In this document: in pieces, positions 1 to 8,577 of the stretch
Numbering within the stretch: position 1 is the first letter of the stretch
Layout of the letters: each line of letters opens with the position of its first letter
Source of the DNA: Shimazuella kribbensis DSM 45090
Lineage (GTDB): Bacteria > Bacillota > Bacilli > Thermoactinomycetales > Thermoactinomycetaceae
Assembly: GCF_000428065.1 (NCBI RefSeq)
Contig: NZ_ATZF01000007.1
Coordinates: 176,539-240,538, forward strand
Reading direction: 5' to 3'
Length of the DNA: 64,000 bases
Program-made: the position numbers and the translations under genes
The notes under the pieces: generated by a model
Databases searched by the model: none
Seen by the model: only the letters and a program-made list of their open reading frames with translations
Told to the model about the DNA's origin: nothing

Positions 1-235
1 TGCAAGAGGAATTCCAGCTAGTGTGGCTATAATAAGAGCAAAAGATCCCTATGCTGCTTATTGGAAAATGGCATTGTGGAACTGGAAACAAATGAATCCA
101 AAGGTAATTGGAATTACAGGAAGCGCTGGGAAATCTACAACCACGGCTATGGTTGCTTCTATCCTTCGTCAGCACTATCGTATGGTTCGAACGGATGGAA
201 ATCTAAACACATTTGCATTCCCTATTTATCCGTAA
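1..235 (+). CDS. 5' part of split MurF-like Mur ligase
   Basis: This is the amino-terminal and start-of-central part of a Mur-ligase family protein (ATP-dependent amino acid or peptide ligase of cell-wall precursor type). The frame is open from base 2, so the true start lies upstream of the window. The ATP-binding P-loop GITGSAGKSTT is encoded at about 110-142. The reading frame leaves the family pattern after GNLNT (ACA codon at 209-211) and stops at 233-235, inside the inserted element. The missing centre and carboxy-terminal part is found in frame at 8603-9554. Joining 210 to 8603 gives GNLNTFPFLPNYLIR, as expected of MurF-like proteins. It resembles MurF more than MurC or MurE, and may be an accessory paralogue rather than the housekeeping murF. 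Confidence 0.85.
   Translation, partial: ARGIPASVAIIRAKDPYAAYWKMALWNWKQMNPKVIGITGSAGKSTTTAMVASILRQHYRMVRTDGNLNTFAFPIYP
190..235 (+). other. attL junction of the serine-recombinase element
   Basis: Bases up to 208 are host ligase gene. The presumed crossover dinucleotide AC is at 209-210. Bases 211-231 form the right arm of the rebuilt attP. The host side reads GGATGGAAATCTAAAC. The exact crossover could be shifted a few bases because AC and TTT both recur at the two junctions, but only this phase preserves the ligase frame and centres the attP arms. Confidence 0.7.
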
Positions 236-436
236 TAAATACATTGAAGTTGATACATAATGAATAATATTTTATTGATTATTTAGGAATCGATGGGAGC
301 TTTCCTTCTTGAAGCTCCTAGTACGGGGTAAAACCAGTAGTTCTATCTCAATTAGTAACGTGAAAAGGATTTCTTTTAAAGAATAAGGAAGTTGCCGAGA
401 GAGTTTTTTCGTATTATCCCCAATCAAAGCAATCCA

Positions 437-476
437 AAAGAGCACCCGCTACTAAATTCAGCGAACGCTCTTTTTT
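437..476 (+). terminator. Possible intrinsic terminator
   Basis: An imperfect stem (AGAGCACCCGCT against AGCGAACGCTCT) is followed by six T on the plus strand. It lies between the left junction and the convergent ATP-grasp gene. It would end read-through from the interrupted ligase promoter. No gene is seen in 236-543 apart from this hairpin. Confidence 0.45.
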
Positions 477-543
477 CATTTCTATAAAATTTGAATTATG
501 ACAAGTGCCAACATAACACCTTAAAAATCTTTACTGACCAAAT

Positions 544-1791
544 TTATAATGGCAAGCCAATCGGTAAAAAACGGCTGGAATCTCCTGTAATCTGATTCGA
601 TATCCGGGTAGTAATGGCAGATGCTTTTCCGCCAACTAGGAAGCAACCCCATAACAGCCAACCTCTGTAGGGCCCCGTCAAACTTTCCACTTCGATCTCT
701 TCTAATGGGACTTTTTCCTGATATACCATAGTTTGATCCCAATACGCTTGTCCATCATCTTGTAATGTAATGGTACCATCTTTTTCATATAAAGTAATCG
801 CCCCGCCATTGCGACCGAATATAGGTTTTCTGACATAGGGCTTCTTTCCTGTAAATACATTTTCTAAATAAGTAGGCAACATATAAGTTCCTATGATCTC
901 ATGCTCTTCTGTTGTAAAAAACATATTCTGCTCGTGCAAATTCCAGATCAAGGCTTGAACTGCCTTACTCTGACTGATAAAGCCACTAGGTGGATTGATG
1001 ATCGCCAGTTTTTTTTGGGCGATCAAGCTCAGTAATTGAGCGCCGATGGGATAATCAGTTTTGCTTTTTTCGGTTGCTAATATTTCTAAGGCATGAAAAC
1101 GGAATAAAACATCAATAGGTCGATCCAAGCCTCGAACATAGAGACCGTCATACTGAACCACAAGTTCAGACAGTGGGACAAAGGAAGCAAGTAAGCCGGA
1201 TTGCTGCAAGAGGTACTTGGTCGTGCCGGCATCTTCTTCATGCCAATCCAGTGAACTAAAGGTTATGTGTTCGGAAGGATAGCCGAGCTGCTTGTATCTC
1301 TTTAATATGTACTGAAAAGAGTCCGTAAGCATCCGGTTTTGGTCAAGATTTGGATTTTGCCATCCAAAGTAATCACAAACTTTTTGATTCACATAAAAGG
1401 CTTCTACCACTTTCGAAGGAGTATCGCTATTAAACTCCAACATTTTCAACCCATTTGGCGTATGAGCAAAATCAAATCGCCCAAGTAAAGTCGGTATATG
1501 ATCAGCGACAGACAGACGAAGAGTAGCCCATGTCTCCTGAGGAAACCCCAACTCTTGAAAGAGCTCTTCCGATCCCTTTTGTACAATCTGAATGGTCTTG
1601 GCAAAGATTTCCCCCAATTGTTCTGTAGCCATTCTTAAACTGGATACAAATGGTTCTGCAACAGGATGAATCGTCGCTAGTGCAAATTCTTCCTGATCAT
1701 GTGCATCAATATCCCAAGTAAAAATCTTTTCTTCCCGTATGGGAAAATAAATTTCTTCTCTTCTTTTAACATAATCCGTTTGGCGTAGCAA
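544..1791 (-). CDS. Glutathionylspermidine synthase-like ATP-grasp ligase (YgiC/YjfC type)
   Basis: About 415 residues, close to the usual length of the stand-alone ATP-grasp family related to the synthetase domain of glutathionylspermidine synthase. Family marks seen are the early LEFNSDTPS segment (metal and substrate binding), the PLSEL stretch and the ATP-grasp region with YVRKPIFGRNGGAITL near residue 330. The substrate of the stand-alone forms is not established. The open frame begins with a TTG at 1800. A TTG at 1791 is preferred because GGAGG at 1801-1805 then lies 9 bases upstream. It is translationally coupled to the lipoprotein gene just upstream, an arrangement also known for E. 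coli ygiB-ygiC. It is cargo of the recombinase element. Confidence 0.8.
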   Translation of the reverse strand: MLRQTDYVKRREEIYFPIREEKIFTWDIDAHDQEEFALATIHPVAEPFVSSLRMATEQLGEIFAKTIQIVQKGSEELFQELGFPQETWATLRLSVADHIPTLLGRFDFAHTPNGLKMLEFNSDTPSKVVEAFYVNQKVCDYFGWQNPNLDQNRMLTDSFQYILKRYKQLGYPSEHITFSSLDWHEEDAGTTKYLLQQSGLLASFVPLSELVVQYDGLYVRGLDRPIDVLFRFHALEILATEKSKTDYPIGAQLLSLIAQKKLAIINPPSGFISQSKAVQALIWNLHEQNMFFTTEEHEIIGTYMLPTYLENVFTGKKPYVRKPIFGRNGGAITLYEKDGTITLQDDGQAYWDQTMVYQEKVPLEEIEVESLTGPYRGWLLWGCFLVGGKASAITTRISNQITGDSSRFLPIGLPL

Positions 1792-1796
1792 ACGAA

Positions 1797-1991
1797 TCAA
1801 CCTCCGGAACCGTGAGATCCATCACCATATCCACCACCACTGGAACTGTGGACATCGACATCAACACTATCACATGCTACTTCATTCCCTTGAGAATCAT
1901 AGCATGGTTCCTCATCATCACCACACCCCGTTAACGGAACGGTAGTAAGTACTGCTGCTGCAAATAAACCAATTAATTTTTTTGATTTCAT
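1797..1991 (-). CDS. Small lipoprotein upstream of ATP-grasp gene
   Basis: A 64-residue protein starting MKSKKLIGLF, chosen because AAAGGAGGG precedes it at good spacing. It has a short basic start, a hydrophobic segment and a lipobox LTGC, so it should be a membrane-anchored lipoprotein. The mature part is acidic, has a Cys pair region (EPCYDSQGNEVACDS) and ends in a Gly/Ser/His tail. It probably works with the ATP-grasp protein encoded directly downstream, as in DUF1190-type YgiB/YgiC pairs. The family assignment itself is inference. Confidence 0.7.
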   Translation of the reverse strand: MKSKKLIGLFAAAVLTTVPLTGCGDDEEPCYDSQGNEVACDSVDVDVHSSSGGGYGDGSHGSGG

Positions 1992-2128
1992 TAAAAATCC
2001 CTCCTTTATAAAAATAATAATAAACATTAGGAATTATGTATAGGTTTATATCTCAGATATTTGGATATTGTACCAATTTCAAATAGTTTATTCAGTATAA
2101 TATATTTTCCTGTGATACAGGTAGCACC

Positions 2129-2150
2129 CCACATCCATCAAGTTAAGAAC
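2129..2150 (+). repeat. Solo IS231-type inverted-repeat end
   Basis: ACATCCATCAAGTTAAGAA closely resembles the known IS231 terminal repeat (CATGCCCATCAACTTAAGAA). Similar ends occur at 2994-3014 and 59738-59758. No transposase is attached here. The rest of the 2028-2386 intergenic region holds nothing else recognisable except the ribosome site of the next gene. Confidence 0.4.
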
Positions 2151-2386
2151 TACGTTGCCTGATGAGTAGAAGTGGTATAATCATAAACAACACCTATCAG
2201 TTTTTCTCTTATATCGGTGAGATTTCGCCCGTTTTGCTGTAGGAGTTTGAATAGTAAAACCACCTGACAACTTTACTAAATCTGAGTACATTATCGGTGG
2301 GTGCTCTTCTGTCCGCATGTGATACTATGTTGTAACTATCATTTTAATTTTTAGTCGTTACATATTTTTATTTCAGGAGGAATCGT

Positions 2387-2881
2387 ATGGACAAGAAAGC
2401 ATTTTTATTACACGGTTGGGAAATTGGTTACGACAAAGAAGACTGGTATCCTCCGTTGGCCGATGTGCTCAAAGGCATTACGGCGGAGCAAGCGAATTGG
2501 AAGCCTGAAGGCGCTCCGATCAATACAATCTGGGAGAACGTTCACCATCTGACGTTTTACAAGGAACGGTTCCTGAAGCGTCTAACAGGTGAAGAAACCG
2601 AGAACCCTCAAGGTTTGACAAACAACGACACATTTGCCGTCACTTCCGTGGAACCGTCCGCTTGGGAAGAATCTGTTAAGAAACTGGACGACGTACATCA
2701 ATCGATTCGCAACATCATTGCTGGGTACAGCGATTACGACTTGGAGCGAGAAGTTCCGAGCCCTGTCGGCATGTGGTTATACAGTCTTATTCTTCACGAT
2801 GCGTATCACACCGGACAAATTATACAAATCTGCAAACTTCAAGGATCTTGGCCGGCTAAGCGGTCATTCGGACAATCCTGA
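2387..2881 (+). CDS. DinB superfamily protein
   Basis: A 164-residue four-helix-bundle protein of the DinB/YfiT type. The metal-binding histidines are visible at residues 53-54 (ENVHHLTFYKE) and at 137 and 141 (HDAYHTGQI). These proteins bind a divalent metal; many are thiol-dependent transferases or stress proteins, and the substrate cannot be told here. A strong AGGAGG lies upstream of the ATG. The gene is visibly richer in GC than its neighbours and uses many CCG, GCG and CGT-type codons, suggesting recent transfer into the element. Confidence 0.85.
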   Translation: MDKKAFLLHGWEIGYDKEDWYPPLADVLKGITAEQANWKPEGAPINTIWENVHHLTFYKERFLKRLTGEETENPQGLTNNDTFAVTSVEPSAWEESVKKLDDVHQSIRNIIAGYSDYDLEREVPSPVGMWLYSLILHDAYHTGQIIQICKLQGSWPAKRSFGQS

Positions 2882-2993
2882 AATAAATTCACGGCGATAA
2901 ACAGAACCCTGAAGACAATAATCCCAGTAGGGGAAAAGGGCAGACGCTGAGGGGATTGGTTTACTTGCATCTGGCCGCTTTTGATTGCCATAC

Positions 2994-3480
2994 CCCATCG
3001 CCATCAAGCCAAGAAAATAGAATAGTCTTAACATCAGAAAAACGCTATTCTTTCTATAGGAATATAGGAAAGGATGGCGTTTCGCAATGAATCTTCCGAT
3101 TCAACATGAACGAAACCTATTACGGAAGAAAAACATTTATCATCAGCTGCTCTTGAAGTCGAGATTCTGTTCAAAACATGGAAATCGATTTTCAAGATCG
3201 ATCACTGTAAAGACATTATAAATGAACGAATGGAATGCTATCGCTATAGTCAGCTGATCACTATCTTCTTATGCTCTTCTTCCGTGTTTCGCATGAGAGA
3301 ACTCTTGCTCCGCAAGAAGGCCTTCTATATGATTCGAACCTATTTTTTATTGATACATCAGTCGATACAAGAAAACACACAAGAGTTATCAAAGATTCTA
3401 CTTCGCCTCTTCTATTTGACAGAAAAGAATAGGAGAAAATACCCAGTACATCCAAAGAATCATGGCATGTTTATAAGGAT
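2994..3480 (+). mobile_element. IS231-type (IS4 family) element remnant
   Basis: A degenerate IS231-like terminal repeat at about 2994-3014 (GCCATCAAGCCAAGAA) is followed by scraps of an IS4-family transposase. From 3087 the start MNLPIQHERNLL is visible. After a large internal deletion and frame change comes the carboxy-terminal region with EILFKTWKSIFKIDHC and LITIFLCSSSVFRMR, then ELSKILLRLFYLTEKN. Those match the end of IS231 transposases. The catalytic core is missing and no right-hand end was recognised, so it cannot move by itself. Confidence 0.7.
3087..3480 (+). pseudogene. IS231-type transposase fragment
   Basis: The first about 20 codons of a transposase are joined to its last about 110 codons with a frame change near 3145. 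Most of the protein, including the DDE catalytic core, is absent. The carboxy-terminal piece reads through CHIY-type IS4 signatures such as the FKTWKS motif. It is a non-functional relic. Confidence 0.65.
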
Positions 3481-3887
3481 ATACCTTCGTGTCCACATTT
3501 TTGATCCTTCATGAAAAAATAAGCAGAACCCATTTGTTCTTGAAACTTCCAACCTTGCTGCTTCATCTTTTTTGGTATGAAATCGTTACTACCTTTTGCA
3601 TAGGTTATGTATTGTTTGTTTTGTTGATGATAATCAGAATCAATAGGAACCATTTTAGCATCACTGAATTCTAATTTTATTACAGCTAGCCCAATACTCC
3701 ATGAGTTCGGTTCTTGTTGAAATAGATAGTATACATACCCAGCAAGAACGAAGACGATAGGAAAAGTAATGAATAATATCAACTTAATCCATCGTTGACA
3801 TTTGAATACTTGAATTGTAATCCCTCTCTCTTTTATTGGGGGTAGTAAGACCGTTTGATCGAGAAGAAATAACAGAAGTATGAACAA
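3471..3887 (-). CDS. Hypothetical single-pass membrane protein
   Basis: The frame codes for about 120-138 residues. One clear membrane segment (LILFITFPIVFVLAGYVYYLF) lies in the first half, followed by a hydrophilic domain ending in MKQQGWKFQEQMGSAYFFM, outside the cell if the amino end is inside. The composition looks like a real small membrane protein of Bacillales. The start is uncertain: an AGAGAGAGGG stretch near 3830 suggests initiation well inside the open frame. I do not recognise the family. Confidence 0.4.
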   Translation of the reverse strand: MFILLLFLLDQTVLLPPIKERGITIQVFKCQRWIKLILFITFPIVFVLAGYVYYLFQQEPNSWSIGLAVIKLEFSDAKMVPIDSDYHQQNKQYITYAKGSNDFIPKKMKQQGWKFQEQMGSAYFFMKDQKCGHEGISL

Positions 3888-4319
3888 TTTTCATAGGACA
3901 TAACTTTCCAGTCAATAAAAAAAACAGTCAGATAGATTCTGATATAGAGTTCTCCCTTAGGTATAAAAATGGATACGATATCACGAAACAATCTTGAAAC
4001 ATACTCACTGCCTCTTTCCAATTAATTTTCTTTCATTCAAATTTTAAAACAATTCCCATCTTAATTACACAAAATTCTTTTTGATAGAATAACTACTTAA
4101 CCTTTTATTTAAAACGTAAACCATATATTCTTAGTTCTCTCATCTCATCTAATCCATGCTAAGTAATAAAATAAGCATGACATTAATTGCGCCATGCTTT
4201 CCCTTTATAAAATGATCTCGACAATTCTTTCGCATCTTCCAACCCTCGTTTGAACGGAAATAACCACACGTTATATGGGTTTTGAAAGTAGGCTTTATAT
4301 CAATAAATACAACTATACT

Positions 4320-4847
4320 CTAGTGCTCCTCATGCATTGCATCTGCCTTTGTTTTATGAACCGTACCGAATGGATGATTAGGTGGTGCATAAATACTGTA
4401 GAGTTTAAGAGGTTTTTTCCCCGTATTGATGACATTGTGCCATGTACCAGCAGGTACCATGATCGCATCATCATCATGCACCCTTTTCTTGAAATATAAA
4501 TTATTTTTCTTGTTCCCCATTTGAACCATTCCATGACCCTCTTCAATGCGCAAGAACTGATCAACATTAGGATGAACTTCGAGACCAATATCTTCTCCAA
4601 CACGAATACTCATTAAAGTAACTTGAAGATGATCTCCCGTCCACAATGCTGTACGAAATGTACGGTTTTGCTTTGTAACCTTATTAATATTTACAACATA
4701 TGGTTTAGCTCCATAATCCTTTATTGGAATCGTATTTACAGTGCCATATTGATCCATATAAGGATTATTCCAATAAGCATAACTTGTTCTAAAGTTGTAT
4801 CTTGATACATTTACAGGATATGGATATATATACGGATGATAGTACAT
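4320..4847 (-). CDS. Cupin domain protein
   Basis: A 175-residue protein with a Tyr/Pro-rich amino terminus (YYHPYIYPYP) and one cupin barrel. Metal-ligand type residues are visible in GLEVHPNVDQFLRIEEG and in the second cupin motif PAGTWHNVINTG. GGAGGG sits before the ATG. Close relatives occur widely in spore-forming Bacillales as small cupin proteins of unknown substrate. The aromatic leader resembles spore-coat proteins, but that link is inference. It lies alone inside the recombinase element, facing left. Confidence 0.8.
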   Translation of the reverse strand: MYYHPYIYPYPVNVSRYNFRTSYAYWNNPYMDQYGTVNTIPIKDYGAKPYVVNINKVTKQNRTFRTALWTGDHLQVTLMSIRVGEDIGLEVHPNVDQFLRIEEGHGMVQMGNKKNNLYFKKRVHDDDAIMVPAGTWHNVINTGKKPLKLYSIYAPPNHPFGTVHKTKADAMHEEH

Positions 4848-4997
4848 TCTAGTTCAATCCCTCCAAATTTTATACAAATTAACTTATTCACTTTGTTTTA
4901 GGAATGTACCCACCTTTTATATATTCAAACAAAGCTTCTGTCCCTAATCGCCCCTGCTTTGTCGAGGATATGTGTGTTAAATCAAATTACAAACTTT

Positions 4998-5120
4998 TGC
5001 TGACTGAAAGCCCATGGTTTGAATCATGGGATGAAAGACGGAGTTGCACAAAACAGAAATGAACTGCATGCGCTAACTACCTAAGAATCCCACGACTTTA
5101 GTCGTTTGGAGTCTCAATTG
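4998..5120 (+). mobile_element. Miniature IS200/IS605-type element (both ends, no gene)
   Basis: A left end with the imperfect palindrome CCCATGGTTTGAATCATGGG is at 5010-5030, followed by GATGAAAGACG. A right end with the hairpin CCCACGACTTTAGTCG is at about 5087-5103, ending GAGTCTCAAT. Only about 50 bp lie between. The ends match those of the longer relic at 9561-9948 in the opposite orientation. It is an internally deleted derivative of a tnpB-type element with no transposase. The flanks 4861-4997 and 5121-5378 hold no gene. Confidence 0.7.
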
Positions 5121-5378
5121 CCTATGTTTATCTAGTAATGCCACCCATAACTCTAATCATATAACCCGTATTTCGTGCCTTGGTTCACACCTCTTGCCTC
5201 AGATCTCCTAGGAGACACGGGAAATATGGTTGATCAAAGATAGATAAAGTTTCTTCTTGAATGCACTAAAACCAGGAGCTGGCTAGAAGGAATCCAACCA
5301 GCTACACGGAATATGCTCCTGCTCTGTTATGCCCGCGAAAAATATAATTGTTGTTGAATTTTCTTTTATCATCTACAG

Positions 5379-5406
5379 AAAAAAGCGATCTCAAAGAGAT
5401 CACTTT
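5379..5406 (-). terminator. Intrinsic terminator of the small secreted protein gene
   Basis: On the minus strand AGTGATCTC-TTT-GAGATCGCT is followed by a run of T. It overlaps the end of the gene at 5405-5632. Confidence 0.7.
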
Positions 5407-5632
5407 AGTTGTTTTCATTTTCTATTTCTATCTCACCTTGTTCAAACTCTATTTCAACTTCGATTTCATCTCTCTCTAACTCTATTTCTACTTCATCTAA
5501 TTTGTTAACATCTTTCTTTCTGTGGGTCTCTTCATAGCTTCCTGCTGAGACTTGACTTGCATTCCCATACATCGTAAAGGGTGTAATCAACAACACGGTT
5601 AAGAGTAAAGGGAAAATATAATTTTTTTTCAT
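5405..5632 (-). CDS. Small secreted acidic protein
   Basis: Seventy-five residues with a clear signal peptide (MKKNYIFPLLLTVLLITPF, likely cleavage after GNASQVSA). The mature part is about 45 residues, strongly acidic and built of short valine/isoleucine-glutamate repeats (EVEIELERDEIEVEIEFEQ). It contains no cysteine. The function is unknown; a cation-binding or beta-strand-forming surface peptide is possible. A terminator follows at once. The gene has its own promoter region and no operon partners. Confidence 0.65.
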   Translation of the reverse strand: MKKNYIFPLLLTVLLITPFTMYGNASQVSAGSYEETHRKKDVNKLDEVEIELERDEIEVEIEFEQGEIEIENENN

Positions 5633-5914
5633 TCTAAACCACCTCTATGTAAAGTTATTCATTTATTCGATACACCCCTACCTCCAATCCTCTTAATTTT
5701 ACAAATTGTAACATTTAAAATTACAATCAAGTACTATTACACCAACCATGTTTGTAAAAACTTCTCAAGAATAACACCGAAACTCCATTTTGACAGTAGA
5801 TTAGACCACATCATCTTGATCATCGCTTCGATTAACTCATTTCAGATAATAAATATTCGTACAAATTGAAAATCAAAGGAAAAAATGGCTATTTCATTTG
5901 GAAAATAAACGTAA

Positions 5915-5950
5915 AAAGAGATTGTCTGCCATTAAAAAGACAATCTCTTT
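5915..5950 (-). terminator. Intrinsic terminator
   Basis: AAGAGATTGTCT and AGACAATCTCTT form a 12-bp stem with T-runs on both sides, so it can act in either direction. It lies just downstream (in minus sense) of the GC-rich pseudogene. Confidence 0.6.
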
Positions 5951-5976
5951 ATCTATAGAAAAATATTATTTTTGGC

Positions 5977-6009
5977 GGGCACATCAGAAGAACTGCATCT
6001 GATGTGCCC
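5977..6009. repeat. Inverted repeat at the edge of the GC-rich block
   Basis: GGGCACATCAG and CTGATGTGCCC form a perfect 11-bp inverted repeat at the point where base composition changes from AT-rich to GC-rich. There is no T-run, so it is not an ordinary terminator. It may mark the edge of the transferred block. Confidence 0.5.
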
Positions 6010-6015
6010 TAACGC

Positions 6016-6590
6016 CTACGCGCTGGGCTTGACGACCTTACGGAACGCCTCTACCTCGGCCTTCACAGCCGGAGCGAACTCCACCCACAGATAGAGGAGG
6101 GTATCCCAGAGCTCCGCACACTCGGTTCGGGACTCCTCGGACTGGTGCACCAGATGATCCTGAGCGGCCTTGAAGGAAGACTGCTCCAGGATCCAGCTCG
6201 GGAATCCAGATTCACGGATCACCTCACTCGTATACACTCGGATGAGGTGAAGCTTGATCTCACCCTCGAAGGTAAGCAGAGCCATGTCGAGCTACTCGAA
6301 TTGCTCCATGTGACGTGGTGTCGAGTAGAACTTCTTCAGACGAAGTATGAAGCCGTAAAGCTTCCTCAGCATCTCGGAACTGGGGAACTCGTTGGGCTCC
6401 TTGCTTTCGAGACACTGCTTCACCTTCTCGATCACACACTGGGCACCCGACAGCACGTTGCGCTCCTCGATGTACCTGATCCCCTCGAGCATCTGCTCAG
6501 TCAAGAGGTCCTTCCCCAGTAGCGGATCAAGTTGTACCAGGCAGAAACGCGACCGTCATGAAGCCCGTAGAAGTGCTTGTTGTCCTTCAT
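6016..6590 (-). pseudogene. GC-rich foreign gene with frameshift and amber stop
   Basis: Three pieces line up into one protein of about 190 residues. It begins MKDNKHFYGLHDGRVSAWYN (ATG at 6588-6590). After a frame change near 6528 it continues LDPLLGKDLLTEQMLEGIRY. After an in-frame TAG at 6292-6294 it continues LDMALLTFEGEIKLH to the stop at 6016. GC is well above the surrounding 33-38 percent. Codon choice (CTC, GTC, GAG, AAG) is unlike any neighbour. I do not recognise the family. It is a decayed gene from a higher-GC donor. Confidence 0.6.
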
Positions 6591-6787
6591 CTCCAGACCC
6601 TATCGGTCGAGTTGAACTAGTTGACTTCTTTTATAATCACGCTAATTAAAGATTAACAATTATGGAAATTCGTTAAACGAAGGGGTTTACTGTCCATTTC
6701 CAAGATAAATAAAAAAATTACATACATAACCACGATTTTCATGAATATTATTGTTTGATTTAAGGTATCAACATTTCAAGATTGCTT

Positions 6788-6943
6788 TTATTTTTCTGAT
6801 AACCTGTTCATCCATATAAACCATATTTGCCGTTTTATATCTTCTAATCTTTCGATTCGCTCCTCTTCTGTAATTTGTGGACCAACAACGTAGATAGTTG
6901 TACCTCCTACCTCATATACTTTGCTAAATTGAGGATCTTGCAT
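6788..6943 (-). CDS. 51-residue protein divergent from the recombinase
   Basis: The gene starts with ATG at 6941-6943, preceded by AGAGGTGATCC at good spacing, and stops at 6788-6790. The protein starts MQDPQFSKVYEVGGTTIYVV, continues GPQITEEERIERLEDIKR and ends in a tryptophan-rich segment (QIWFIWMNRLSEK). It is acidic in the middle and likely a strand-plus-helix miniprotein. It lies 84 bp from the recombinase gene and divergent from it, inside the element. Small proteins in this position are candidates for recombination directionality factors. That role is inference; similarity to any known RDF is not shown. Confidence 0.6.
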   Translation of the reverse strand: MQDPQFSKVYEVGGTTIYVVGPQITEEERIERLEDIKRQIWFIWMNRLSEK

Positions 6944-7027
6944 ACTGGATCACCTCTATAAACCGTATGCAATTCCGTCTCTAGGACAATCACATTATTT
7001 TTCATTCAAAAGGTGTGAATTTTCTTA

Positions 7028-8566
7028 ATGGAAAGAGTAGCTATATACCTCCGAAAATCAAGAAGTGATATCGAAGCAGAGACACGAGGCGAAGGTGAAA
7101 CTCTCGCTAAGCATAAAAAGACATTGTTACAAGTAGCGAAACAACAAAATCTAAATATCATTAACATTAGACAGGAAATTGTATCGGGAGAAAGCCTCCT
7201 TCATCGTCCAGAAATGATGGAGCTGCTAAAAGAAGTGGAAACAGACAAATATGATGGTGTTTTGGTAATGGACATGGATCGTTTAGGTCGTGGAAACATG
7301 AAGGAACAGGGCCTTATCTTAGAAACATTTCGAAATTCCAATACAAAGATCATTACACCACGTAAAACCTATGATCTTCTGGATGAATGGGATGAAGAAT
7401 ATAGCGAATTTGAAGCCTTCATGGCAAGAAAAGAATTAAAGATTATTAATCGACGATTGCAAGGAGGACGAATCCGATCTGTAGAGGAAGGAAACTTCAT
7501 TGCAACCCGCTCACCTTATGGTTACAAAGTACAAGAAGACGTCAACGGTCGTTACTTGATTCCCGATGAGGAGACAGCCCCAATTGTGAAAATGATGTTT
7601 GAATGGTATACCAATGATGATCCTCATCAACGACTCAGTTCAAGTAAAATTGCTGATCTACTGAATGCACAAGGAATACGCACATATGAGGGTAAATGGT
7701 GGAATGGATATCTTGTGAGAAACATTATAAAAAATGCAGTTTATGCTGGACGATTACAATGGAAAAAAACACAAGCCACACAGACAAGAAATAACAAACT
7801 GGGCTCTGTATTAAGACCAAGAGAAGATTGGATTGATGTGAAAGGTAAACATGAAGCAATCATTTCAATGGAAACATATCGAAAAACACAAGATATTCTA
7901 AAATCTAGGACGCATGTACCTCACAAAGCATCAAATGATATTTCCAATCCGCTTGCGGGACTTGTCAAATGTGAAAATTGTGGATCATCCATGATACTTA
8001 GAACCTATTCCAAACAACCTCCCCACATCATGTGTTATAGAAGGAAACAGTGCAAAAACAGGAGTGCTCGATTCTCTCATTTGGAAAATAGGATCATTTT
8101 CGTCCTCCATCAATGGTTAGAGCAATACCAGCTAAAATGGGATATATCAGATAAACCAAATAGTGAGAATCATATCATCGAAATAAAAATATCGACATTA
8201 CATAATTTGAATCAAGAATTAAAGAATTTGGAATCCCAAAAAGGTCGATTGCATGATTTATTAGAGCGTGGAATTTATGATGACTCTACCTACTTAGATC
8301 GTTTCCAACATATTGCCAATCGTATAGAAGGAACTCAAACATTAATACAAAAAACAGCAAAAGACTTAACCCTAGAACAAGAACGCCAAAAAGCAAAAAA
8401 AGATATCATACCTCGTGTGAAACATGTCTTAGAAATCTACAATCAATTGGATGATCCAGCACAAAAAAATTCCTTATTGAAAAGCGTCCTCGAAAAATGC
8501 ACCTATAGAAAAGAAAAACACCAACGAGATGATCAATTTACATTGGTTATTTATCCGAAAATTTAG
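7028..8566 (+). CDS. Large serine recombinase (site-specific integrase/excisionase)
   Basis: A 512-residue recombinase with the standard order of domains. Residues 1-150 are the resolvase-type catalytic domain, with the nucleophile Ser11 in YLRKSRSD and the DRLGRG arginine region near 88-93. Residues about 165-270 are the recombinase domain (SPYGYKVQED, AGRLQWKK). A zinc ribbon follows with CENCGSSM and a second Cys pair in CYRRKQCKN near 315-345. A coiled-coil-rich tail runs from about 385 to 465. It should cut and rejoin attL/attR or attP/attB through a serine linkage. The start ATG follows AAAGGTG. The stop is 35 bp from attR. No obvious inactivating change is seen. Confidence 0.92.
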   Translation: MERVAIYLRKSRSDIEAETRGEGETLAKHKKTLLQVAKQQNLNIINIRQEIVSGESLLHRPEMMELLKEVETDKYDGVLVMDMDRLGRGNMKEQGLILETFRNSNTKIITPRKTYDLLDEWDEEYSEFEAFMARKELKIINRRLQGGRIRSVEEGNFIATRSPYGYKVQEDVNGRYLIPDEETAPIVKMMFEWYTNDDPHQRLSSSKIADLLNAQGIRTYEGKWWNGYLVRNIIKNAVYAGRLQWKKTQATQTRNNKLGSVLRPREDWIDVKGKHEAIISMETYRKTQDILKSRTHVPHKASNDISNPLAGLVKCENCGSSMILRTYSKQPPHIMCYRRKQCKNRSARFSHLENRIIFVLHQWLEQYQLKWDISDKPNSENHIIEIKISTLHNLNQELKNLESQKGRLHDLLERGIYDDSTYLDRFQHIANRIEGTQTLIQKTAKDLTLEQERQKAKKDIIPRVKHVLEIYNQLDDPAQKNSLLKSVLEKCTYRKEKHQRDDQFTLVIYPKI

Positions 8567-8577
8567 TGTTGTTATTT

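Noticed and set aside
3833..4021. 62-codon minus-strand frame overlapping the hypothetical membrane gene.
   Set aside because: No ribosome site, overlaps a better frame, no recognisable family.
6145..6522. 125-codon open frame on the plus strand through the GC-rich block.
   Set aside because: It is antisense to a better coding frame and is leucine/histidine-rich, as expected for a shadow in GC-rich DNA; no ribosome site.
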